A stretch of 64,000 bases of DNA from Lewinella sp. IMCC34191 (GCF_003390935.1 NZ_QNQZ01000005.1:248001-312000); one strand, 5' to 3'; shown: positions 43,731 through 52,432, numbered from the stretch's first letter. The notes: generated by a model from the sequence alone, not told the origin. Program-made: numbers and translations.

Positions 43731-46256
43731 ATGCGACTTTACCTCCTCCTAGTAGGCTTAGTACCTGCGCTCGCCGCCCAAAGCCAAATCACCGCCCCCG
43801 GCGACTTCCTGCCCCACGAGCTCGGTGAAACCTTCACCCCCCACCATATGCTGGTCGACTACTACCAGCTGGTAGCGGAGGAAAGCGACCGCGTCACCCT
43901 GGAGCAGTACGGCACCACCAACGAAGACCGCCCCCTGCTGCTGGCCACGGTGAGCACCCCGGAAAACCTGGCCCGCATCGAGGCCATCCGGGAGAATAAT
44001 CTGCGCCGCGCCGGGCTGCTGGAGGGCGATACCGACCCCGAGCTGGACGACATCGCCATCGTCTGGCTTTCCTACAGCGTGCACGGTAACGAAGCCACGG
44101 GCTCCGAAGCCAGTATGGGCGTGCTCTACGACCTGGCCAACCCCAACAACGCGGAAACCAGCCAGTGGCTGGAGAACGTCGTAGTACTCCTCGACCCCGC
44201 CGAAAACCCCGACGGCTACAACCGTTACACCAATTGGTTCCGCCAGGTATCCAACAAGGATCTGGACGTCGACCCCGCTACCCGCGAGCACCAGGAACCC
44301 TGGCCCGGCGGACGCGTGAACCATTACCTCTTCGACCTGAACCGCGACTGGGCCTGGCAAACGCAGAAGGAAAGCCGCGCTCGCCTGGTGAAGTACCACG
44401 AGTGGATGCCCCACATCCACGCCGACCTGCACGAGCAGGGCTACACCTCCCCTTACTACTTCGCCCCGGCGGCCGCCCCCTTCCACGAGTACATCACCGA
44501 CTGGCAGGGCAATTTCCAGACGGAGATCGGCCAGAACCACGCCCGCTACTTCGACGAGAACGGCTGGCTCTACTTCACGCGTGAACGCTTCGACCTGCTC
44601 TACCCCAGCTACGGCGATACCTATCCCACCTTCAACGGCGCCATCGGCATGACCTACGAGCAGGGCGGCGGCAGCCGTGGCGGCCGGGCCGTAGAATTGC
44701 CCACCGGCGATACGCTTACGCTCTACGACCGCGTCGCCCACCACCGCACGACCTCCCTGAGTACCGTAGAGATCGCCGCCCGCGAGGCCGACCGCCTCAC
44801 CTCCCAATTTGCCGACTACTTTCAATCCGCCACGGAGAACCCGCAGGGCCAATTCAAGACCTACATCGTGAGCGCCGGTAACCAGCCCGGCAAACTGCGC
44901 GCCCTCACCGAGCTCCTCGACCGCAACGGCATCGAGTACCGTCGGGCCACCGGCTCCCGCTCCTTCTCGGGGACCGATTACCGGACCGGCGAATCCGTAG
45001 ACGGGGAGATCGGGTCGGGCGACCTGATCGTATCCGCCTACCAGCCCCGCTCGGTGCTGACGCAGGTGCTGTTCGACCCCGCCGCCACGGTGGAAGACTC
45101 GGTGACCTACGACATCACCGCCTGGTCGGTCCCGCTGGCCTACGGACTGGAAACCTACGCCACCAGCGACCGGGTGAACGTCGAAACGGAAGACTACGTA
45201 GCCGCCGCCTACCAGAACCCGCTCTCCGGCGTGGATGTAGCATCGGCTTATGCTTTCGCCATCCCGTGGGAGGGAATGAACAGCGCCCGCTTCCTGGCCG
45301 CGCTCGTTAAGCAGGGAATTCAGGTACGCACCTCCGAGACCGACTTTACCTTCGGCGACACCAACTATCCCGCCGGCACCCTCGTCATCAACCGGGGCGA
45401 CAACCGGGTGCACCCTGATTTCGCCGGCACCCTGCAGCGGCTCACCGCCGAACACCAGGCCAACCTGGCCGTACTGGAGACCGGCTTCAGCACCAACGTC
45501 GGCGGTGACCTCGGCGGCAGCAATTACGCCCTCATCGGAAAGCCGAAGGTCGCCACGATCTCGGGCGAGGAAGTGTACTCCAACGAATTCGGGCAGGTGT
45601 GGTACTACTTCGAGCAGGACCTCGATTATCCACTCAGCATTTTTCACCGCGAGGACGTGGCGGACATTTTTGATGGCGACTACGACATCCTGGTGCTGCC
45701 CGAAGGCCGCTACCGCTTCAGCGAATCGGAGATGGAAGCCATGGCCGACTGGGTGCAGGGCGGCGGCAAGTTGATCGCGATCGGCTCGGCCAACTCGGCC
45801 CTGGCCGGCAAGGAGGGCTTCGGACTTAAGGAGAAGGAGGCCGCCGCCGATACCCTATCGGACGAGGAGAAGCGGGAGGAGCGGCTACAACCCTACGGCG
45901 GGCAGGAGCGCCGCTTCATCGAAGGGTTCATTCCAGGAGCCATCATTCAGGCGGAGATGGACGACACCCACCCGCTGAGCTTCGGCATCGGCGACGATTA
46001 CTCCACCCTGAAGGTCAGCGACGACGCCTATGAGTACCTGGAAAACGGCTGGAACGTAGGCCGCATCCGGCAGGAGCCGCGGGTATCGGGCTTCGTCGGC
46101 AACCAGGCTTACCAGAAGATCCAGGAAACGCTCAACTTCGGCGTCGAGCCCCTGCGGCGCGGGCAGGTGATCTATTTGGTGGACAACCCACTATACCGGG
46201 CGTTCTGGGAAAACGGAAAGCTGCTGTTCGCCAATGCCCTGTTTCAGGTGCAGTAG
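43731..46256 (+). CDS. Secreted M14-family zinc carboxypeptidase-like protein
   Basis: An 841-residue exported metallopeptidase with a signal peptide (LLLVGLVPALAAQ). The M14 domain shows the zinc ligands His and Glu in YSVHGNEATGSEASMG (around 118-121) and a distal His in HADLHEQGYTSPYYFAP (around 230). The C-terminal half contains a glutamine-amidotransferase-like segment (DYDILVLPEGRYRFSESEME, then WVQGGGKLIAIGSA), a combination seen in large Bacteroidota M14 peptidases. There is no T9SS domain. The ATG lies 55 bases after the repeat array, so any promoter is there or within the array. Substrate unknown. Confidence 0.9.
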   Translation: MRLYLLLVGLVPALAAQSQITAPGDFLPHELGETFTPHHMLVDYYQLVAEESDRVTLEQYGTTNEDRPLLLATVSTPENLARIEAIRENNLRRAGLLEGDTDPELDDIAIVWLSYSVHGNEATGSEASMGVLYDLANPNNAETSQWLENVVVLLDPAENPDGYNRYTNWFRQVSNKDLDVDPATREHQEPWPGGRVNHYLFDLNRDWAWQTQKESRARLVKYHEWMPHIHADLHEQGYTSPYYFAPAAAPFHEYITDWQGNFQTEIGQNHARYFDENGWLYFTRERFDLLYPSYGDTYPTFNGAIGMTYEQGGGSRGGRAVELPTGDTLTLYDRVAHHRTTSLSTVEIAAREADRLTSQFADYFQSATENPQGQFKTYIVSAGNQPGKLRALTELLDRNGIEYRRATGSRSFSGTDYRTGESVDGEIGSGDLIVSAYQPRSVLTQVLFDPAATVEDSVTYDITAWSVPLAYGLETYATSDRVNVETEDYVAAAYQNPLSGVDVASAYAFAIPWEGMNSARFLAALVKQGIQVRTSETDFTFGDTNYPAGTLVINRGDNRVHPDFAGTLQRLTAEHQANLAVLETGFSTNVGGDLGGSNYALIGKPKVATISGEEVYSNEFGQVWYYFEQDLDYPLSIFHREDVADIFDGDYDILVLPEGRYRFSESEMEAMADWVQGGGKLIAIGSANSALAGKEGFGLKEKEAAADTLSDEEKREERLQPYGGQERRFIEGFIPGAIIQAEMDDTHPLSFGIGDDYSTLKVSDDAYEYLENGWNVGRIRQEPRVSGFVGNQAYQKIQETLNFGVEPLRRGQVIYLVDNPLYRAFWENGKLLFANALFQVQ

Positions 46257-46276
46257 AGATCACCGGGCTGGGCCTT

Positions 46277-46323
46277 GCCCTCGTCCGCCGAACGTAGCAA
46301 AGCGGAGTTCGTCTGCCGAGGGC
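46277..46323. repeat. CGTCYGCCGA palindromic element, copy 2
   Basis: A 47-bp near-identical copy of the element at 40612-40658, 20 bases after the M14 peptidase stop codon. Outer stem GCCCTCG/CGAGGGC. Confidence 0.7.
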
Positions 46324-46517
46324 GAGGACCCCTCCAAGGCACCTCTGTGATAAACCTTCGCGACGGGGCCTGGGTACGACTTTGTCGGCTATCCCAACAA
46401 GAAGTCCGCATCCTATTCGTTGCAGGAGCGTTAATCTGTGTTAAATCCACGCCGCCGACATAGCGCCGGCGGGCGTGGCCGTGTTTAGAGCATTCCTACT
46501 GCCGTTATAACTACACT

Positions 46518-49025
46518 ATGCCAAAATCACGCGCCGAAAAATTTCGGGCCGCCGTGGCCAAACGGGGCCGCAAGACCCTCCGCTACCTCAAGAAACAACC
46601 GCCGCGCAAGCTGGCCCTGATGGCCGTGGGCATTCCCCTCGCGGTCGTACTGGTCCTCTTTGTTTTTCTCTACTTCGGCGTCGTCGGCGGCGCCTACGGA
46701 CACATGCCGAGCCGCGAGGAACTCTCGCAGGTGGAGAACGATAATGCCTCCAGCATTTTTACCGATGACGGCGCGCTGCTCGGAAAGTACTACGCCATCA
46801 ACCGCCTCAGCGTACCGGCCGAGAAGATCAGTCCCTACGTGACCAAGGCGCTGATCGCCACGGAAGACGCCCGCTTTTTCGAGCACCAGGGCATCGACGT
46901 CAAGGCACTCTTCCGCGTGGCCTACCGCAGCATCCTGATGGGGGACCGCAGCGGCGGAGGGGGCAGCACCATCAGTCAGCAGCTCGCCAAGCAGTTGTAT
47001 CCCCGCCAGTCCTACGGTAGCCTGGGCATGGTCAAGGTGAAGCTGCGGGAAATGGTCATTGCCAGCCGCCTGGAAGACGTGTTCAGCAAGCAGGACCTCC
47101 TGAATCTGTACCTCAACACCGTACCCTTCGGCGAAGACGCCTACGGCATCGAGGTGGCGGCCAACCGCTTTTTCGATAAGCCCGCCGCCGATCTTAACCT
47201 GCAGGAGGCGGCGGTACTTGTCGGCTTACTTAAGGCCAACACCACCTACAGTCCCCGCGCCCACCCCGACCGGAGCCTCGGCCGGCGGAACGTCGTCCTG
47301 GCCCTGATGGCCCAGAACGGCAGCATCACGCCAACGGTAAAGGACAGCGTCCAGGAACTGCCCCTGGAACTTCACTACAGCCGCGACAATGAGCGCGTCG
47401 GCTCCGCCGCCCACTTCCGGCAGCGGCTGCGCGCGGAAGTGGATAGAGCACTCGCCGATCTGCAACATCCTGACGGGCGCCCCTACGACGTGGATCGTGA
47501 CGGCCTTTCCATACACGTTTCCCTGGATTCCCGGATGCAGCGCATGGCGGAAGAGGCCGTCCGCGAACAGCTGCCCCGCATCCAGCAGAACCTGGCCGAG
47601 GACTGGAAATCCAGCAAATCCGCCCCGTGGGAGCCGGCTTTCCTCGCTACGGTCAAGAAATCCGCCCGCTACCGTTCCCTGGCCGCCGAAGGACTCTCCG
47701 AAGGTGACATCCTGGAGCGCATGCGACAGCCGCGCGCCATGACCGTTTACGACTGGAGAACGGGTGGCCCCGTAGACACCACCATGCGTCCCATCGACAG
47801 CCTGCGTCACTACTTCACCCTGCTCAACGCCGGCCTGCTCGCCACCGAGCCGGCCACCGGCGTGGTCCGGGCGTGGGTGGGCGGCGTCGACTACCAGGCC
47901 GTTCAGTACGATCACGTAGTCAGTCGCCGGCAGGTAGGATCCACCATCAAACCGGTGGTGTACGCGACCGCTCTGCAAAGTGGCGTACTGCCCTGCGAGT
48001 ACACCCCCGCGGAGCAAGTCGTCTACGCCGACTACAACAACTACAGCCCCGGAAACCCCGGCGGCCACTACGAGGGGGCCTACTCCATGCGGGGCGGTCT
48101 TTCCAAATCGGTGAATACCGTGGCCGTTAACCTGGCGGTCCGCAGCGGGCTCCCCACCCTTGCGCGCCAGATCAACGCGATGGGCGTAGGTAAGCAGGTA
48201 CAGGCGATTCCCAGTATCGCCCTCGGTACGGTCGAGGCCAATTTGGAAGAGATGAATACGGTGTACAGCACCTTCGCGAACGGGGGTCGGCGCCCCGCCG
48301 GTATCCACTTCCTGGATCGTATCGAAGACGAGCACGGGCGGGTCCTGGTCGAGTTCGATCGGCCCGCCGGCGGCGAACGCGTGATGGACGAACAGACCGC
48401 CAAGATCGCTACCTACCTGATGGCCGGCGTGGTCAATAGCGGCACGGGTGCCCGCCTGCGCTCCACCTACGGCATTCAGGGGGCCCTGGCCGGTAAGACG
48501 GGAACCACCCAGGATCAGTCCGACGGCTGGTTCCTCGGCTTCACGCCCAAGCTGGTCGTCGGCACCTGGGTGGGCGCGGAATACCCCGCCGTCCACTTCC
48601 GTACCCTCAGCCGCGGATCCGCCACCGCCACCGCCCTGCCCATCTGGGGAACCTTCATGCGCAAAGTGCAGGACGGTCGCGGCCTGGATGCTTACCGCGG
48701 CGGCGGTTTCGGCGGTATGGATCAGATGACCCTGGACCAGCTCGACTGCCCGGACTTCCTGGAAGAACTGCCCATTTACTACGAATACGAAGGCGACGAG
48801 TACGCGGTCGACCGCGATATTACGCGCCGGCTGCGGGAGTTCGACCGCGAAGAGATCGTGGATATGGTCAAACGCAAAGGCCGCCGCCCCAACGAAACGG
48901 CCCGCGAATACGCCGCCCGCGTCGCCAAGGAACTGGAACGGGCCGAAGGGAAAGACGAACGCCGCGAGGAGCGGAAGCAATCCTGGATCAAGCGACTCTT
49001 TGGCGGGAAGAAGGACAAGGACTAA
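46518..49025 (+). CDS. Class A penicillin-binding protein (PBP1)
   Basis: An 835-residue bifunctional peptidoglycan synthase. A basic cytoplasmic tail and a transmembrane helix (about 33-58) precede the GT51 glycosyltransferase: catalytic Glu116 in ATEDARFFEHQGID, then GGSTISQQLAKQLYPR and NTVPFGEDAYGIEVAA. The transpeptidase has Ser475 and Lys478 in GSTIKP, SVN at 531-533 and KTG at 660-662. All catalytic motifs are intact. The C-terminal about 90 residues are highly charged (ending in RREERKQSWIKRLFGGKKDK). It is a monocistronic gene or heads a pair with the downstream membrane-protein gene. Confidence 0.96.
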   Translation: MPKSRAEKFRAAVAKRGRKTLRYLKKQPPRKLALMAVGIPLAVVLVLFVFLYFGVVGGAYGHMPSREELSQVENDNASSIFTDDGALLGKYYAINRLSVPAEKISPYVTKALIATEDARFFEHQGIDVKALFRVAYRSILMGDRSGGGGSTISQQLAKQLYPRQSYGSLGMVKVKLREMVIASRLEDVFSKQDLLNLYLNTVPFGEDAYGIEVAANRFFDKPAADLNLQEAAVLVGLLKANTTYSPRAHPDRSLGRRNVVLALMAQNGSITPTVKDSVQELPLELHYSRDNERVGSAAHFRQRLRAEVDRALADLQHPDGRPYDVDRDGLSIHVSLDSRMQRMAEEAVREQLPRIQQNLAEDWKSSKSAPWEPAFLATVKKSARYRSLAAEGLSEGDILERMRQPRAMTVYDWRTGGPVDTTMRPIDSLRHYFTLLNAGLLATEPATGVVRAWVGGVDYQAVQYDHVVSRRQVGSTIKPVVYATALQSGVLPCEYTPAEQVVYADYNNYSPGNPGGHYEGAYSMRGGLSKSVNTVAVNLAVRSGLPTLARQINAMGVGKQVQAIPSIALGTVEANLEEMNTVYSTFANGGRRPAGIHFLDRIEDEHGRVLVEFDRPAGGERVMDEQTAKIATYLMAGVVNSGTGARLRSTYGIQGALAGKTGTTQDQSDGWFLGFTPKLVVGTWVGAEYPAVHFRTLSRGSATATALPIWGTFMRKVQDGRGLDAYRGGGFGGMDQMTLDQLDCPDFLEELPIYYEYEGDEYAVDRDITRRLREFDREEIVDMVKRKGRRPNETAREYAARVAKELERAEGKDERREERKQSWIKRLFGGKKDKD

Positions 49026-49075
49026 GCGAACGAACAGACCGCGCCACCTTTCCGTTGGAACAAGAAAGCCCAAAT

Positions 49076-49831
49076 ATGTCCTTTATAGATTCCCTCGTCG
49101 ACAGCGTATCCGATACCCTGTCTGACCTCGACCCACGACCCAAGCGCAGTTACGCCAGTCAGAAATATCACGAAGCCGCTTCCGCTGCCCACCGTGCAGG
49201 TGGTAAGATCACGTCCGGCACCCAATCGGCCAAGCAGTATGCCGCCTCCGCCGGTCAGGATGTTTCCGCATATGCTGCCGGTGCCCTCGGTACCGCCACC
49301 GCTGCGCTCGCTGGCGCCGGTGATTACTTTACCCGCACCCGTACCTCCGGAGAACCGGATTACGTAAGAGGTTTTCTCGCCGGCATGATCGGTGGCCTGG
49401 TAGGCACCGGCATCAAAATGCTCGTCGACCGCAGTTTGCCGACCGGTCAGCCCCAGGAAGAGCACGATGCCCGCCTGCAGGTGGTCGAAGGTGCTGAGGC
49501 GATCACCAATACGAATATCAATCGCAATAAGGAAGAGACCGCCCAGCAAGCCATTAACCTGGCCTTCGGTGCGCTCGTAGGTGGTGTATACGGCGTGATC
49601 GTCGAGGCAGCCCCCGCCGTTCAGGCTCCCGCCGGTGTCCCCTTCGGTGCCGCTCTCTGGACCGCCGCCCACAAGATCGCCCTGCCCGCCTTCGGTCTGG
49701 CCCCCAACCCGATGAAAGAGCCCCTCAGCCTACAGGCCGGACAGCTCGGCAGCCACATGGTATACGGTGCAACCGTAGAAATGATCCGCCGCAGCGTGCG
49801 CCACGTCATGGACGAGGAAAACATCCTGTAA
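49076..49831 (+). CDS. DUF1440/YagU-like membrane protein
   Basis: A 251-residue protein. The N-terminal 90 residues are Ala/Ser-rich and probably flexible. The remainder has Gly-rich hydrophobic helices (GFLAGMIGGLVGTGIKMLVD, AINLAFGALVGGVYGVIVE, ALWTAAHKIALPAFGLAPNP) resembling DUF1440/YagU inner-membrane proteins. YagU has been tied to acid resistance in Escherichia coli; whether that applies here is unknown. ATG 49076 is preferred over an in-frame TTG seven codons upstream. It lies 50 bp after the PBP1 gene. Confidence 0.7.
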   Translation: MSFIDSLVDSVSDTLSDLDPRPKRSYASQKYHEAASAAHRAGGKITSGTQSAKQYAASAGQDVSAYAAGALGTATAALAGAGDYFTRTRTSGEPDYVRGFLAGMIGGLVGTGIKMLVDRSLPTGQPQEEHDARLQVVEGAEAITNTNINRNKEETAQQAINLAFGALVGGVYGVIVEAAPAVQAPAGVPFGAALWTAAHKIALPAFGLAPNPMKEPLSLQAGQLGSHMVYGATVEMIRRSVRHVMDEENIL

Positions 49832-49863
49832 TTTGGGTTAACCGTCCGGCACCGCGACCTTTG
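49832..49863 (+). promoter_or_regulatory. Probable rsmI promoter
   Basis: TTTG at 49832-49835, a 20-base spacer and GACCTTTG at 49856-49863 fit the Bacteroidota -33/-7 pattern well, apart from G for T at the first -7 position. The -7 box ends five bases before the GTG start, implying little or no leader. Confidence 0.6.
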
Positions 49864-49868
49864 CACCC

Positions 49869-50534
49869 GTGCTGTACCTTATCCCAACCCCCATCGGTAA
49901 CCGAGAAGACATCACCCAGCGGGCCCTGCGCCTGTTGGGTGATGTTGATTTAATCCTGGCCGAAGATACCCGTAACTCGGGCTCCCTGCTCAAACACTAC
50001 GAGATCGAGACGCCCATGCGCGCCTACCACGCGCACAACGAGCACGCGGTCGTCGAGCAACTGGTCACCGAACTCAAGGCCGGCTCCACCTACGCCCTGA
50101 TCACCGACGCCGGTACCCCCGGCATCAGCGATCCGGGTTTTTTATTGGTACGTGCCTGTCGGGAAGCCGGCGTCGAAGTGAGTTGCCTCCCCGGTCCGGC
50201 GGCCTTCGTTCCCGCACTTGCGGCCAGCGGCATCCCCTGTGATCGCTTTCACTTCGAAGGTTTTCTTCCCCACAAGAAGGGCCGGCAGACCCGCCTTCAG
50301 TACCTCGCCGAACTACCCAACACCTTCGTTCTCTACGAGTCGCCCCACCGCATTACTAAGCTGCTCGGGCAGCTGGTGGAGCACTGCGGTTCCGAACGGA
50401 TGGCCAGCGTAGCCCGCGAAATCTCCAAACTCTACGAAGAGATTACCACTGCCCCGCTCTCCGAATTGCACGCCGACTACAAATCCCGCGGCAAGGTGAA
50501 GGGCGAGATCGTCGTCGTCGTCGCCGGCAAGTAG
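49869..50534 (+). CDS. rsmI: 16S rRNA (cytidine-1402-2'-O)-methyltransferase
   Basis: A 221-residue SAM-dependent methyltransferase that modifies the ribosomal P site. Motifs are YLIPTPIGNREDITQRAL at the start, LILAEDTRNSGSLLKHYEI, ALITDAGTPGISDPGFLLV, CLPGPAAFVPALAASGIP and FVLYESPHRITKLL, all diagnostic of RsmI. The C-terminus is somewhat shorter than in Escherichia coli. The start is GTG, with a promoter box five bases upstream. The next gene starts 28 bases after its stop. Confidence 0.95.
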   Translation: MLYLIPTPIGNREDITQRALRLLGDVDLILAEDTRNSGSLLKHYEIETPMRAYHAHNEHAVVEQLVTELKAGSTYALITDAGTPGISDPGFLLVRACREAGVEVSCLPGPAAFVPALAASGIPCDRFHFEGFLPHKKGRQTRLQYLAELPNTFVLYESPHRITKLLGQLVEHCGSERMASVAREISKLYEEITTAPLSELHADYKSRGKVKGEIVVVVAGK

Positions 50535-50550
50535 GGGCGGCCGCGTTTTT

Positions 50551-50558
50551 TACCTTTG
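50551..50558 (+). promoter_or_regulatory. -7 box close to the TrpF-like start codon
   Basis: TACCTTTG matches TAnnTTTG and ends four bases before the ATG at 50563. A -33 TTTG is not evident. Confidence 0.4.
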
Positions 50559-50562
50559 CGGC

Positions 50563-51180
50563 ATGTTGCAAACCCACCTCCTGGCCTTCGGCATCACCCA
50601 CCTGACTGACGCCCGCTACTTCGCGGCCTGGGAGGCCGATTACCTCTGCTTCCCCATCGGCCCGGAAGGCCTCAGCCTCGACTACTTCGTCGCCATCCGC
50701 GAATGGGTGGAAGGCCCCACCTGCGTAGTAGAATGGCGGCGGAGCGCAGGTGAAATGCTTAGCCCCGAAGCCCTGAAAGGACATAACATCACCCATCTTC
50801 TCCTCGACTACGACATCGATCCCACCGACTGGACAGCCGCCGGACTCGAAGTGATCCGTCGCATTCCCGTAGCCGGCTACCACAGCACCGAGGATGTTGC
50901 CGAACGGGTTAAATCCACCACCGGCACCGTCCTCCTCGATTTCACCGACGGCGGAATCGTCTACGACGACCTGGCGGAGGGCAGCCCCTTCACCATCGGT
51001 GAGCTCCAGCAAGTGCTCGGCGATCGCCCCGCCTACCTTCATATTGATCTTGCGACGGAAGACGCCGAGGCCGCCGCAGCCGTCTTTCACGGGCTAGCGC
51101 TGCGCGGCAGCAGCGAGGAAAAGGTCGGCTATAAGAGCTTTGATGACCTGGATGATTTGCTGGAGGCTTTGGAGGGGTGA
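50563..51180 (+). CDS. Degenerate TrpF-like TIM-barrel protein
   Basis: A 205-residue protein patterned like phosphoribosylanthranilate isomerase. FGITHLTDARYFAAWEADYL aligns with the TrpF start (KICGIT...GADYLGF), TVLLDFTDGG with the catalytic-Asp strand (Asp126), and ALRGSSEEKVGYKSFDDLDD with the phosphate-binding SSGVE..GxKD end. The catalytic Cys of TrpF is replaced by Phe9, so isomerase activity is doubtful. No other trp gene is nearby. A dispersed-repeat copy lies inside it (50735-50755), encoding RRSAG. Role unknown; perhaps a repurposed barrel. Confidence 0.7.
   Translation: MLQTHLLAFGITHLTDARYFAAWEADYLCFPIGPEGLSLDYFVAIREWVEGPTCVVEWRRSAGEMLSPEALKGHNITHLLLDYDIDPTDWTAAGLEVIRRIPVAGYHSTEDVAERVKSTTGTVLLDFTDGGIVYDDLAEGSPFTIGELQQVLGDRPAYLHIDLATEDAEAAAAVFHGLALRGSSEEKVGYKSFDDLDDLLEALEG
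50735..50755. repeat. Dispersed GCGGCGGAGCGCAGGT element inside a gene
   Basis: The only coding copy, within the TrpF-like gene. It is in frame and encodes WRRSAGE in an apparent surface loop between strands. Confidence 0.65.
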
Positions 51181-51260
51181 AGGGTGAATTTTTGAATTAG
51201 CTCCCGCACGCTGAATTTTTGTCTCGGGCTGCAAGCCGCTCGACCTTTGCCCTTCACTAG

Positions 51261-51448
51261 TCGTCTGCCCAGCGTAAGCTGGTCCGCCGACGGGTCCTGA
51301 TGATAATCCGTGCTTTTAGCACAGCGATCCGTGAAATCGGTGTTTAAAAAGCTGATAACATGCCGAAGGCTTGGCACGGCGCATTCGGAGAATGCGTCTA
51401 ACAGCGCGGTCGGAGACCGCGTCGTACTTCGCGGTCGAAAACCGCTTT
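51261..51448. repeat. CGTCYGCCGA element and train of short hairpins
   Basis: Between convergent genes. At 51261-51296 lies a CGTCTGCC...GGTCCGCCGA element with inner stem CCAGC/GCTGG. From about 51310 to 51448 follow several small hairpins: GTGC/GCAC, TGCC/GGCA, GCATTC gga GAATGC, GCGGTC gga GACCGC, GCGGT cgaaa ACCGC. The last is followed by TTTTT and could end the TrpF-like transcript. Confidence 0.65.
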
Positions 51449-52432
51449 TTACTGGTTCCAGCGAGCAAAGTCCTTAGCGAAGTAGGTGATGATAACATCC
51501 GCGCCCGCACGCCGAATACTCAGCAGCGCCTCCGAGGCCGCCTGCTCGTAATCCAGCCAGCCCCGCTCGGCGGCGGCCAGCAGCATCGCGCACTCCCCGG
51601 AAACGTGGTAGGCGGCGATGGGCAGGGGGTGCGCCTCGTGCAGGCGGTAGATAATGTCCAGATAGTTGAGAGCGGGCTTGACCATCAGGTAGTCGGCCCC
51701 CTCGGCGGCGTCCAGGTCGGCTTCCCGCATAGCCTCACGGACGTTGGCGGGGTCCATCTGGTAGGTCTTCTTGTCGGCGGGTACGTCCTGGAGCTGGCGG
51801 GGGGCACTGTCTAGGGCATCGCGGAAGGGGCCGTAGAAGGCGCTGGCGTACTTGGCGGTGTAGGCCATGATGGCCGTGTCCGTCAGGTCCGCCTGATCCA
51901 GGGCGCGCCGGATGCTGCCCACCCGGCCGTCCATCATATCACTGGGGCCGATAATGTCGAAACCCGACTGCGCCTGGGCCACCGCCATAGCATCGAGTAG
52001 CTTGAGCGTCTCGTCGTTGTGGATGCGGCCGTCGATGACCACCCCGTCGTGGCCGTCGGAACTGTAGGGGTCGAGGGCGGCGTCGGAAATGAGGCACACC
52101 TCCGGAAAGCGGTCCTTGATGGCCCGGGCGGCGTGGAGGTAGAAGTTCTGCTCCGCGGTAGCGTAGGTGCCGGTCTTGTCCTTGTGCTCTTCGGGGACGG
52201 CGGGAAACATCATGAAGCTGTGGATACCCACTTCGCGGCACTGCTCGATGTCCCGCAGCACCTCGTCAATTCCCATCCGAAAGGTACCTGGCAGGCTCTT
52301 TACCGGCAGGCGGGCACCGGCGTCGGGCAGCAAGAAGATGGGTTGAACCAGGTGGCCGGCGTTCAGCTCGGTCTCCCGTACGAGGTTGCGGACGGCGGCG
52401 GAAGATCGGTTACGGCGGGGGCGGGAGAGCAT
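51449..52432 (-). CDS. hemB: Porphobilinogen synthase (ALA dehydratase), Asp-type
   Basis: A 327-residue cytoplasmic enzyme that condenses two 5-aminolevulinate molecules to porphobilinogen in haem synthesis. Motifs are LVQPIFLLPDAG, Schiff-base lysine regions AYTAKYASAFYGPFRDA and YLMVKPALNYLDI, and GPSDMMDGRV. The metal loop reads DAALDPYSSDGHDGVV, with Asp where zinc enzymes have Cys, so it should be the zinc-independent, Mg/K-stimulated type. ATG 52432 gives normal length; the frame is open 36 codons further upstream without similarity. Confidence 0.96.
   Translation of the reverse strand: MLSRPRRNRSSAAVRNLVRETELNAGHLVQPIFLLPDAGARLPVKSLPGTFRMGIDEVLRDIEQCREVGIHSFMMFPAVPEEHKDKTGTYATAEQNFYLHAARAIKDRFPEVCLISDAALDPYSSDGHDGVVIDGRIHNDETLKLLDAMAVAQAQSGFDIIGPSDMMDGRVGSIRRALDQADLTDTAIMAYTAKYASAFYGPFRDALDSAPRQLQDVPADKKTYQMDPANVREAMREADLDAAEGADYLMVKPALNYLDIIYRLHEAHPLPIAAYHVSGECAMLLAAAERGWLDYEQAASEALLSIRRAGADVIITYFAKDFARWNQ

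Noticed and set aside
43758-45647. A 629-codon open frame antisense to the M14 peptidase gene
   Set aside because: It is a shadow frame of a GC-rich gene. The plus-strand frame has a signal peptide and M14 motifs; the antisense translation is Val/Gly-rich without motifs.
47226-49073. A 615-codon open frame antisense to the PBP1 gene
   Set aside because: Shadow frame; the sense strand has all GT51 and transpeptidase motifs.
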